Origin: Meandrina meandrites
Lineage: Eukaryota; Cnidaria; Anthozoa; Scleractinia; Meandrinidae
Assembly (NCBI GenBank): GCA_963693305.1
Contig: OY855906.1
Coordinates: 15,805,661 to 15,869,660 of the forward strand
Reading direction: 5' to 3'
Length of the DNA: 64,000 bases
In this document: in pieces, positions 13,069 through 24,700 of the stretch
Numbering within the stretch: position 1 is the stretch's first letter
Layout: each line of letters opens with the position of its first letter
Position numbers and translations under genes: made by a program
The notes under the pieces: generated by a model
Seen by the model: only the letters and a program-made list of their open reading frames with translations
Databases searched by the model: none
Told to the model about the DNA's origin: nothing

Positions 13069-16000
13069 CCGAAAGACCGACCGACCGACATTATGACAGG
13101 GACAAATTCGAAGTCATCAGTGTTGCCCAGGATCAAAAACATCACTTCATTGCCTTACCTCTCAAAGGATTGCCAACAACGCGCCTTGTGGTGCCTCGTT
13201 CCATGTCTTCAACATCCAATAGTTGGTACGTAAAGTCAATAGGACTGGAACCAGTTACTTGCAGTGTGTACGGACCATAACAGGAAACTGTTAGTTGCAG
13301 TGAGCAGCTGACCAAATTAGTAACTTCCATTATAAGAAGTCTACTGGAATTGCTTAGTACCTTTTTGGTCGCTGCTAGTTAACCATGGTAGTGAAAAAAA
13401 TGGACAAGGTGAATGCTGGGTGGGGAACTCCCTCGTATAAATAACTATAGGTTTCCCCCTCAGGACAGGGCGTTTACAGGTCTCACTGCGTGGAGTGCGA
13501 GACCGGTTTCTGAGCACCCTCTTCCCCCTGCCCTTCTCTTTACGCAGTTTTTTTGGGGGAATCTCTCTTGCGGTGGATCTGGTGGGGTGGAGGTAGCTAA
13601 ATCCATATTTTTACGTTTTCCATAATCGTCAGCCTAATATCCAGGCGTTCTCGACTAAGGGGTGTCTCGGCTTTATCGCGAGCAGTGAAATCACTAAATA
13701 GATTGTGCGCGTTCACGTTAACGAGAGAACGTCTAGGGACTATATTGCATCCTCATCATTTCTTATCCTCACTTCATGCTTGGTTCCTGTCATCCGTATA
13801 CCCTTCCTAGTGTTCCTTCCTTTTTTTAAAAAACAAATGATGATGTTGCTGTCCATTAAAACCATTTTCCCTCCTACCTTCTAGGCTTGTGATATCTAAT
13901 CCAGGTGAACCAGCTGCCGTTAGTATAAGGACCAAATTTTCTAGCGTGCTGTCGATATCCACAAAATAATTGTCACCACTGAAGTACTGCGGTCGAGATT
14001 CTTTCACGTTCAGCAATCCAACTTCTTTTAGATCCACAGATGAGTTTGAAGAACTTACAGGATTGATCACCTTCACGACATCAGCTACTTGAGCCTTACT
14101 AGTTTCCAGGACTTGTCCTCCTGTTTGGGTAGCGAGGTCCTGGTACAATGCTTGACCTTGAACTGTTCTCCTTGTTCGGTGAGGCGCTGGGCGCTGGTGG
14201 AGACTTTGCGACATGTCGCGTTTGCGGCGACGGCTGCATTGACCAGTAAGAATGAAGTTGAGCGTGACTTTCTTATCTTTAGCGAGAGAGTCGACTTCGT
14301 TTTTTCGCCAGTCATCTTTGACGTCAGCATCAGAGAAGTAATAGATGATGCTCTCGGGCAAGCAGTGGAGTAGAGCCTGGTAAAGACCCGTCATGCCAAG
14401 CTCTGGACAATCTCCTCCTCCACTTGCGGTTAAATTGTTAACTGCTTCAATCACTTCTTGTGCGTTGCTTGTCAACGTTACAGGTCCCACGTCTACAGGA
14501 AAAAAGTAAGAAAAACGACAAGATGAAAACATCAAATGGTTCGAAAAAATTAAAAAATATTGTTTTTGGAGAATGCCTACTGGCCTGTGACTTCTGGGGT
14601 GATCATTCAAGGTAGGTCATGGTAGATAACAATTACAACTTCTTCTAATTGTACCTGTGAATAAACAAATCTTATGAAGCTCACACCTGAACTCTAGACA
14701 CAAACATTGATGGAGCTGTGGCATATTTACCGAAATACTACAGACTTCTTACATAACGCAGAATTGAAATAATTATTCTTCTAATTTTCCATAAAAGCCT
14801 TTACAAAAAGCAAATTTTTCCAGCTTATATTGGTGAAAACAGTAAAAATTTTTTCTTCATCCAAACAAGGAATGCAGCGTGCCGTGTTATGACGTGACTG
14901 CGCACATGCAGTTTCCCGGCCATATGCTTTTGTTATTTTTTTGTCCACTCCCCGGGAAATTGACCAAATCTTTGCAACTATCGATACTAACGTTTTGCTC
15001 ACTACTGCACTTTATGGAAAACTACATATTCGCAGTAACGTCACAACATGGCAGGATGTTTTGTTTCCGCTAAACAATCGAGCAATAAAGGCAAAAATAA
15101 ATATACCAAAAAAACACTCGTAACATGTTAACAGTTTGAATACAGTTAAGAACAGATTATCGAAACTTTAGCTATCAAACTAACCCCACGAGAGAAAAAT
15201 AAATTTCAAGTTATCCATATTTTAGTTAAAACGGACATTTCACATCAGTTCAAAAGAAATTACACCATGCATTTTAAGCATTTTTACAAGGTTTGACATT
15301 AACTTTCTCGAGAATGCTGTAGAATTTAACCGCGGGGTCCCTAATAGAAACGAATTACAGTGAGATGTTTCAAATAGTATACAAAACGTTACCGTGAACT
15401 TATTGCTCGAACTTTCAGCGGAAACCGTCCTAAGTTTTGGTACCTACCTGGATCGTTAAACGGGACAAGAATGTATGTGAAGGATATTCCTTTCTTCTCC
15501 AACGTTTGACGAATAAAGTCGATGGACACATTTTTCACGTAATTGATTTCACCTAATGCGAAAACAGACAAGGAGAAATGCACATTACAGACATTGTTAT
15601 GCTTAAGCTGTAGTAATGGTTTGAAGGATCTTTTGGACATCAATTTTGCTCTTTGGGCGATAATCTCTTTATCGTATACGTTTCTTGTTGTTGTTTCCAT
15701 TTTTTTTTTTTATTTTGTCAATTTTTCAACCGGAAAAGTAACGAGAGGGACTAGATAACTGTTATGTAATGTTGATGAAATACTTTCATTGAAGACACTA
15801 CATTTGTATTTCCATCTCTTTCGGTGTCCCCTGAAAATTCTTGAGTATTAAGATGGCGTGGTCACACAGCACGCACCTTTAAAGTTCTGAGAGGCCTCCC
15901 ATAACGGTTCATCATCGGTTCATAGAGTAAGAGTAATTTCCAGAAATGAGGTGGGGATAAGTCAAAAGGCATGTTTCCACACATTTTCTTCCCCACAAAC

Positions 16001-17580
16001 CACACTTGGCTTATTGTCAGTACTTTAGCTTTAAATACTAAAGATTTCAATCGCCCACACTATACCTCTTGGTTCCAAAGCTATCACTTTTTAATATATT
16101 ATATTCAACATGTCTGTCAGATTCCCATACCTCTCTAAACTGCATGAGCTGTCCCCACTAGACCTCCCAAAAGCTGTAGGAAACAGTAAACACTCACCTC
16201 TCATGCTTCCTGATACATCTATCACCAAAGCCATACTCTTATCCGAGTTCAGGTTTAAAAATTTGGCGAAGATGACGTCACCAACTGTCGAACGGATGTC
16301 ACTTAGAAAAATGTGGGTAGCTTCGGTGGCGATGTCAGCGGCAATTTTATGGAGGCTATAAAAGAAAGGAAAGGAATTATTGATCTGCCGCTGACTCGCC
16401 GGCAGACTTCTTACTTACAGACGATTGGTTAACGCTAAATACCGGGCAACATCGAAACAGTTTCCGAGAAATCCATTTACTATAAAAGATAAGGCGACGC
16501 CCTTAAATTCAGCCACGTGTCAGGACTAAACGTCGTAAACGCTGTTTTATAAACACCTGTCTTTTCAATTTTATCTTATTGTTTCTAATACTTTTGTAAA
16601 TAGTTTGTAATTAGTTTTTATAGCAGTAAGTTACAAGAAATTGTAAGTCCAGACGTGTGACTCTGCGCATGTTTCGGGTCGCCCACTACCTCTCGGAACG
16701 AGTTATTTAATTGGTTCGTAAAACAATAGATAACAGGTCATAACAATGCCCCTAGTCCTGAATAACAATAGAGGTAGTGTTTACAACAGGCGAATGAAAA
16801 TAGAGGTTCCAGAGAGGTAGTGCCTTACTGCATGTTTCCTTTGCATTCATATATAATAAAGAATTCTACTACTAGTGTGTGGTATGTGAAATGAAGCATA
16901 AACTTGAGTAAAAAGGATGAATGCTACAAGTATCGTCAAATCACGATAAAAGGCACCCGCCCCCCAGCTCCTGATATTCTTTGCCATTCTGCATATATTT
17001 GTTCACGCAACTGAAATTTATGAAAGATTTTTTCGTTGATGTTTATTTTCGCGTTTTCAAGCAGAGTGCCTAAGAGTCGCCAAAAATAGCGTGAAAGTTA
17101 TCGAGATGACCTGGTTTGAGCAAACGTATTTATGCTATTGTAAATAAAACACTTGAAAAGACAAAGGCCGAGAACAAAGCAACGTCATGTCTATTGAATC
17201 AGGCGAAATGCATGACTGCTTGGCATTACTTCCTGTGAAAACTTTGAACTTTCGGTTTTATGATCGAGAATTTGTTTACGGCTAGTAATTGATGAAATAA
17301 ATTAAGTAACTGTCTAAACATGCTAAACCGTTTTTTCTTTTTGACACTGATGAAAAATGCCGTTTTCTTTAGTAAAATGGGCGTTATTGTCTAGTATTGT
17401 CAACAACAGTACAAGCAAGCCACACTCAGTTCATTGTATCTGTAGGATTTTCATAAAGCTATACGAAGTGCAAGACCTAGCTGTATAGCAAAGGTTTAAT
17501 GCCAAGCAAATTCTTTTTTTTTATCCTACCTGGCATGTGGAGACTCGTATCTTGAAGTGGAATCTTTGTTAATTCCACCC

Positions 17581-17611
<31 letters not shown>

Positions 17612-17646
17612 TCCCTCCATGACTACATTTTCCCATGTCTACCGGC

Positions 17647-17678
<32 letters not shown>

Positions 17679-18386
17679 TGTAAGTTTCCAGGTGATCAAA
17701 TTTTTTGCACAGTTGTCTTGAGAGTCGTTAGGTCCTCCTTCTGAAAGGCAGTTCTTACACGTTGCTTCTGTCGCCCCAGCAATAACAGTCGCCTCCGATA
17801 TATCACTTCCGGGTTTGGCCAGAACATCAAACGGTCCTGAATTGCCGAGTTCTATCCAATTGGAGCGGCTGTAGAAATCCTGCAAAGTGTGCAAAGCTCT
17901 TCCTGCCAAGTTTCGCGCATGCTGCAATTTATCGCCGGCTAGTAGAGATGTTATAAGCTCTTGGCGCAATCGTACGAGCCGTTGAGATCCCTGCTGAAAC
18001 TGTTCGCCGTCAAAATGTGCAGAAGCAGTGCGGTTCATTGGAAACGAATCGACTTCTGCATTGGCACTCAGCATCTCGTTCATAGCGTTGATGAACTTGA
18101 TCTGCGGAGAGATGGTGCCAATGGTAGCTTTTGCCGCGTCTGGCTTCTCCGACAATTCAGGAAGGACATCAGAAAGAAACCCTGTCAAGGTTTCATTCTT
18201 CAAATATTGCGGATTATCGGAGAAAAAGTATATTAATGTCTTCAGCAATCCGTTCCTTGTAATCAACGTGTGATCCATGGTTTTCGACTTCCCCGCTGCC
18301 AAGTTGATTCTTGGAAGAAATGCTTTGGCAGTGTGGAAGAGATAAACCTTCAATAGAAAGAACGTTAAAAGAAATGAAGATTTCAT
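8865..18386 (-). CDS. VWA7-like: VWA7-like type I membrane protein with Het-C-like and VWA domains
   Basis: Complete model of 1,244 residues. Exons (minus): 18386-17530, 16355-16198, 15552-15448, 14492-13878, 13323-13159, 12797-12217, 11830-11653, 10479-9869 and 9329-8865; all GT-AG, phases consistent, stop TAG at 8865-8867. Residues 1-22 form a signal peptide. Residues 40-285 resemble the Het-C-like N-terminus of VWA7, with ALHTLQDFYSRSNWIELG. A VWA domain follows (about 327-510) with an intact MIDAS: DVSGS at 332-336, T395 and D401 in TASGGGDCPE. Two dibasic-rich sites (RRRKR 461-465, RTRR 479-482) sit in the domain's last third. Residues 580-1180 look like beta-rich extracellular modules with many N-glycosylation sequons. 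A transmembrane helix lies at about 1184-1206, then a basic cytoplasmic tail of about 38 residues. Human VWA7 is shorter (about 890 residues). The ligand is unknown. Confidence 0.9.
12993..13070 (+). repeat. Tetranucleotide microsatellite (GACT)n(GATT)n
   Basis: About seven GACT units pass into about twelve GATT units in the intron between VWA7-like exons 5 and 6. The change of repeat phase by one transition is typical of a microsatellite expanding from two variants. Chance ORFs here (Ser-Gln-Ser repeats) are artefacts of the repeat. Confidence 0.95.
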
Positions 18387-20580
18387 GTCTTTCTAGTTGT
18401 ATAGTGTTCTGGCTGTCTGCAGCCTATGTTCACTATGCGGGAAAAAACCCTTTTTGATCCATCAAGTGTGCAAGCAGGAAAAGATTAGACGCTAATCTCT
18501 CTATTTAGAATTATTAGCCAATCAGACGTCAAAGAACTGAAGACATCAATTTGCCAAAGACCATTATTAATGTTAATGTCAATAGTTCAATTTCAACAAC
18601 ACAGAACTGCACGCTTCTGAATTTGACTGGTGTGCTGAGAATAGAAAGCACACTCACATGCCTGAGGCATCAATACAAAGTCTCGTCTTAATTGATCAAA
18701 CATTCACCTTAATGATACCCACACTAAATAAAACGACAATACCAGCGTCGCGATTGTCATTCCTAGTAATTATTTCACGCCAATTCCATTTGGTTTACTT
18801 ATAGGGAGGGCACATTTGCGGTTATATGCGGGTGGGCATGGCGGCATTTTGAGATGGAAATTTGCGATTCAAAAACTTTGGGTTTCTAATAATATACAGT
18901 TACGGCAGACTGATCCAAACGGCGTTAGCGACCGAATATAAACAACTGTGGAAAAAATAAATAAAATATTTTAAACAAATTTGCCCAATATTTCGGTTTG
19001 CAAAAACAAAGCTTCCTCAGGCATGTCAGGGGTTGAACGAAAAAAGAATGAGACAAATGAATCATTACAAATAAAAGTTTAAAAATAAAAGGGGTTACAT
19101 GACTTTTTTTTGGGGGGGGGGGGGGGGGCGGTTGGCTTATTTTTGAACTGAATTTTGCGGTATACATGCAAAGTCTGCACAAAGAGCTATCTCGATTGAT
19201 TAAGGCGCGGGTTCACCTGAAGCCCGTTTTTCTACCGCTGAACTTGGGTTTAATGCGAATATCTCGTTCGCGTTTCAAGCATTCCCAAAGTCCTCAGCTC
19301 ATTTCACAAAGTTATGTTTAGCCGCGGTGTTTTGTAAATTTTTTGGTGATTTTGGGGGATGTTTGAGAAGAGATAGTTTTTCTCAAAGGTTAAGTAAAAT
19401 TTGGAGAAATAAGAAATATTAAAGATGTAATGTGATTTTAAAATTAGAATTTGAAGTTAAAAATTAGTAGTGGACACCCCTGACAACCTTGGGTGCTCTT
19501 GCGTGTCTGGTGGTAAGTTTCTTTTATCTATCCCTTCTTTACACCTCTTAAAATTTCACTGCAAATTCATCTTTACCCCCACCTTAACCAGTTACCTCGA
19601 AAACTAGTGGTGTTTTTTAAAGTTGTAAAAAATCCGCAGAAAGTTCATCTTAAATTTTAAGAGATTTTATCTTAAGTTAGTAAAAGTGATCGTAATGTAG
19701 ACTACGAGCAGTCCCTAGCTTCACGCTCGACGGCCTACGGAAATAAATAGGGAGTGCTCTTTGTCTAAGGGCTTCTCAGATTTATCTCAGTAACGCCGTA
19801 AATGCCTTGATTATGCATTGAAAAGATATATACATGAACAGTTTTAGACTTATTCAGTTGTTTTTTTTTCTGCCGTTGGTGTGTTGTGTGGAAGTTTATG
19901 GAAAATGTTTTCGTGTTGTTTGTGTCCTGTAGGATTCAGCTCGTTCCTCGGCATTATCGTATTAATTAGCGTTCGCCGCTTCGGAGATCTTCCGAGTATT
20001 CTTTCGAATATTCTTGGGTATTGTGTTGTTTGCTCTTCGTCATGGACTGTGTATTATGCCTGTTTACCTTCATCCTTTGATTTGCTGGAGACCCTCGGTC
20101 CTCAGACCTCCCTCGGTAAGAGACAGTGCTGATAAAGTGGGCAGCGGTTTGTCATGAGTTGGAATCGGTTGGAATTGAACAGAGCTGGAATGGCGGGCGA
20201 TAGCATACATGACAACTTATCCGTGAGTCTCCCGGATACTCGAAAAAAAATTATAAGCGGGAGCGATTTACTGTGTTTGGTGTGAAAGGAAAAAGGACGC
20301 TTTCAAAAAAGGTTACTGTCTCCGAATAGAACCATGGCTAGCTATTATTTTCGTGTGCACGCAAGGGTTCTTCAATGGAACCTAACTGGACCACTAAAAT
20401 TTGACTAGGATATTAGAAAAGGCATTTGCACAAGCGAATTTGCTAATGAATCGCCAGCTCCCCCTCCCCCTCCCCTTCCGCCTCCCGTCCCCTTTCCCCT
20501 CCTCCCCCTCCCCCACACCCTCTGCACCACCATAGATCGGTTAGGAGGGGGTCGAGGGAGGATCACATTTTTGGAACGTT
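18387..20580. other. Intergenic stretch, promoter side of the VWA7-like gene
   Basis: No coding exon recognised. There is a G tract at about 19110-19128, a CT-rich tract at 20457-20515, and at 19200-19240 a diverged copy of a repeat also seen near 32990-33020 (CATCTGAAGCCCCGTTTTT and variant). The ORF at 19881-20132 has no family signature. The VWA7-like promoter should lie just right of 18386 but no TATA box is evident. Confidence 0.5.
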
Positions 20581-20590
20581 TACCATTTAC

Positions 20591-20668
20591 CAATCTCGTT
20601 CCCAGAGCCCGCGTTACCCTTGTCCGGGACCGCGGGTCTAGGAGAACGTGGACTCTGGGAACAAGATT
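20591..20668. mobile_element. Small foldback directly abutting the hAT-like element
   Basis: Bases 20591-20614 (AATCTCGTTCCCAGAGCCCG...) and 20645-20668 are inverted copies with about 20 of 24 matches, around a short CG-rich loop. The right end touches the target duplication of the next element at 20669. Confidence 0.6.
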
Positions 20669-20676
20669 GACATTTC

Positions 20677-21497
20677 CTGGCGTATCTAATCGAACAAAAT
20701 CGAACAAAAATCCAATCGAACTCAATCGAACGATTGGTGTTCAATTGGGTTCGGCAATCGAACAAAATCGAACATCTATTTTGCTGTGAGTTCGATTTTC
20801 GAGCCAATCGAACAAAATCGAACTAATCCGATGCAGTTTTGTTCGGACGGTATCTCCTGACACCGGAAACTAGTAAAACGCGTAGGGTATAGTCACTATC
20901 AGCCTTTATTTAATGGGAATAAAGAAAAATAACTTCATACTGAATATAATTGTTGAAACAGAACAGAACAAAGTCAGTGTCAATGACTGATACTCATGTA
21001 CTCCCGGGTGTACTGTGGGTGTTGATAGGAAATGGCTTCATGATTATCTTCGATGTGATTTTAAACAGACAAAAAGACAGACAGAAAGATTGGAGCCAAT
21101 CTTCTTATAGATGAGAAACTTTTCTCCTTCATCTTCACTGAACCGACATTCTTGGCAGCCTTTTACACTACACGAAATCTCGATACGTGCAGTGTCCTCC
21201 CGGGGTCTCCTTGGATATCGCTTCCTGACGTTTTCGACATTTTTACTGAACGCCGGGGGAAAAGGGAAGGGGAAAGCTAGCAGTGATTTGACCTTAAGAC
21301 TGAATTTCTACAGACCACGTGCCTATCATGCGATGTGAATATTGTCCTATCGAACAAGGGTACGGTAATCGAACGTTCGATTGTGTTCGATTGGCAAAAT
21401 TTTATTGTGAGTTCGATTATGTTCGATTGAGTTCGGCAATCGAACGATTGGTGTTCGATTGGGTTCGATTACCGAACTGTTCGATTAGATACGCCGG
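20677..21497. mobile_element. Non-autonomous hAT-like element with ATCGAAC subterminal arrays
   Basis: The terminal inverted repeats are CTGGCGTATCTAATCGAAC on the left and the complement of CCGGCGTATCTAATCGAAC on the right. Both are flanked by the 8-bp direct repeat GACATTTC (20669-20676 and 21498-21505). An 8-bp duplication with short inverted ends is the hAT pattern. The first and last about 150 bp are packed with ATCGAAC or its complement. The centre encodes no transposase. ORFs inside are shadows. Confidence 0.85.
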
Positions 21498-21792
21498 GAC
21501 ATTTCGAATTCCGGAAATTCCGGTTGGAATGCTAATGGCACACGACTTTTGGGTTCATTCCACTGGAAATTTTCCTTTTTCACGATGGGACGTTCCAGAT
21601 GGAAATTCCTGTTCCATTTACCGTTTTGCATCTTTTGCGCCTGTTGCAGCCTGCAGGCCTTTCGGTTTTAATTTCGTGGTTCAACCGAAAACGGCGGGTT
21701 GTGCTCCTGCTCCCGAACCATTCTCGTCCCACAATCCTTTAGAAGATTCCTTCTTCTTGACTAGTTCCCAGCTCTCCCCTTTGTGATCCAAT

Positions 21793-24700
21793 ATGGCGGA
21801 CGATGTTTTCCCTAGTCTTCCCAGACTTGAGGATTTATGCGTAAAAGTCGTAGGTGCGAATGGCAGCCGCTGGAAACCTGAACATTTATTGGGTATGTGC
21901 CTTTTTTTGTTATATTTTCTTTCTTTAATCTGGGATGATTTATCCTTTAACGCTCAATGTATTATAACATAGCTATGATTATAAGGACTGTGCTGAAGTC
22001 TTTGTACTCTGTAATTAACTGGTCGTCATCCCATATTATATTGAGCTCATATAATGCTTAGAGCTTATAGTGCTTAGATCCTATATAGTTTTTTTGATAT
22101 GTTTCGGGAATAACCCCTTCATCAGTCACAAAGTTAGTGTGCTCAAAACCGTTGAGCTAGAATCAAATGTTATTTTCCACACACATCATATGGCGTAGAC
22201 GGCATATAAAGGTTGGCTTTTTAGCCTGTTTATGGTTAGCTAGCTCACAATAATTATGGTAATGTCAGCTTGGGCTGACACCTTGCTCTGGTGGTGAAGC
22301 TTGTGTGTCGCAATGACCCAGAGAGCTGTGCCGGCGGGGACTTTGGTCCCTTGGCAGGTCTAACCATACTGGACTGGCGAAGGATAGAGCCCAGACGAAG
22401 AACAGCCCCAGTGGTCCTCCAAATTGGGGGTTGGGTGGCGGGCTGATAACCCACTCCCAGAAAATGTTACTTATTACAGAAACTGAAACTAGAATTACCA
22501 CTGTGCGCTATCAGGAAGCAGGGGTAAAGGCTGTTAACACCCGGTTGGAACAACGTGCCAAGCAGCAAATGATGCATAAACTGCTGACAAAATTGCTGTC
22601 GCAAAAAGCGGCATGTACTAAAACCCGAAACAACGAAACGAAACCACTGAAACCAAACGAGCGAAACCGCCGAAACGACTGAAACGAAACCGCCGAAACA
22701 ACCGAAACGGCCGAAACGAGCGAAACGAAACAAAATCACCGAAACGAGGAAAACCATTACTTTTATTGAGAGCTAACCGTAAACAGGCTAACCTGGGCGT
22801 TTTTCAGGCTAACCTGAGCGATATTCAGGCTAACCGGAGTGCTATTTAGGCTAACCTGGGTGCAAGGTACACTCCGGTTAGCCTGAATGGCACTCCGGTT
22901 AGCCTGAATGGCACTCCGGTTAGCCTGAATATCACTCAGGTTAGCCTGTTTACGGTTAGCTCTCAATAATGGTAATGGTTTTGCTTGTTTCTGTGATTTT
23001 GTTTCGTTTCGCTCGTTTCGGTTGTTTCGGCGGTTTCGTTTCGGTCGTTTCGGCGGTTTCGCTCGTTTTGTTTCGGTGGTTTCGTTTCGTTGTTTCGGGT
23101 TTTAGTACATGCCGCAAAAAGCATGTGTGAAGATCGGGAAACAGAATGTAAGGACAATATAAACTTAAGGTCTGCAGTCTGTATTTGCTGTGTATCTTAC
23201 AGCTCAAATGTCCTATGTTAATAGCTCTTCATGTACGCACAGCATGAGATGAGATGCCAACCTAAAAAGAATGGAATTTAGGGACCGCTAAATTGCGTCA
23301 AGAAACCTCTTCTCTATCCTCGAAACAAAGTTAAAAATAGAGCTCTGCCAATTCACACACAGAAATGTTTCAATTACTTCACAATTTCCTCCTCAAATTG
23401 GCCAAAATAATGGGTAAAAACTCAAATTTAAGCATTTTCCTTCATGTCTGGGAGTTTTGGAAACCAATATAGGAGACCGAGAAATTCATTCTGTATCTGG
23501 AAGACTCCCAAAATTAATAATCCTGTAGAGTTGGCATATATGCATATGTACCTGGTACATGTCCTTCAGGTTAGCATAGCTGTTAAGGTAACAAACATTT
23601 GCAAGTAAATGTACATGTGCAGCATTTCAGCTGATAACTACTTGTTGTTGTTGTTTTCTTAATTTTCACTGACTTGTGTTACTTATTGTGAATTTTTACA
23701 AATGCAACTTTCAGAAATTCCCAGACATCTCATTTGTCCAATTTTGAAGAACTTCCATCCTTTTGACGTTGAAAGGCTTGAAGTCTCTGGTGTTTTCCAA
23801 ACCTTAGGTTTGTATGTTTGGCAATACTCTTATTTCTGGCAGCCTTGCAAACAGTTGCCTCTCAATTGTACACTGGGCAGTCATCTAGAACCTGTCAGCC
23901 AACTAGCTATAGGTATCTTGTCAGATGGCCATATATGACAATTGACAGACAGTCACCAACAGTCTAACGTATATAAGAGCTTAACATGTATCGTTTACTA
24001 ATACTGAACGTTCAGTAGTTCATATAGCGTGATCAACTGAGTTAGAGTAGTTATGTAAAGAACTGTGGTTGGTGACTGGCATTTTGACAACCAGAGCAGA
24101 AGTCATCTTCAGAGTCAGGTCTCAACTCTGAAGATGGTGTCTGCTCAACATCATTCACAAACAACAGTTCCTGTCATCCAATTCAAGCATGTGATAATTT
24201 AGCCACATAAAATCATGTTATTTCACTCTGATTGCATTACAGGGCTTTGTGTAAAATACCATTACACAGAGCTTTACTGAACACAATTTTGTAATTAGCT
24301 AATAAAATCTTATTATGCCTTGTCTTCTGTCCTAATTTTCTGCGATGTCAAGTTACTGACCTGATATCAATGGATCTTTGGGCAAATTTTGGTATGGTAA
24401 ATGTACCTGTATTGTATATCAGGTTCATTTGGTCTTAGCATGGGACGGTATATCTTTGCTTGGCTGCGTCTTTATATGAACCATGGCTCAACCAACAACT
24501 GGCCAGCTGATATCTGTCTTTAATCAGTGCCACTGAAGGGTGCCAAAAAGGTACAATTTTTAAGGTGTAACTACAACATATCAGCAGTTGTAAAGATAAC
24601 AAAGGAAATATGTGAACCCGTAACTTTTCCGTAAGTGTCTTCTTAGTTGTTTGTTTAACATTGCTAGGAATTGACACGGATCCTCTTTGGAAGGTATTCT

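Noticed and set aside
12840..13145. 101-residue ORF with Ser-Gln-Asn repeats
   Set aside because: Translation of the intronic tetranucleotide microsatellite.
19881..20132. Small hydrophobic Cys-rich ORF
   Set aside because: Composition fits a chance ORF in T-rich sequence; no splice or family support.
21319..21786. 155-residue ORF as a gene
   Set aside because: Its first half reads through the ATCGAAC array of the hAT-like element and the rest runs across the LRRC41-like promoter; no family signature.
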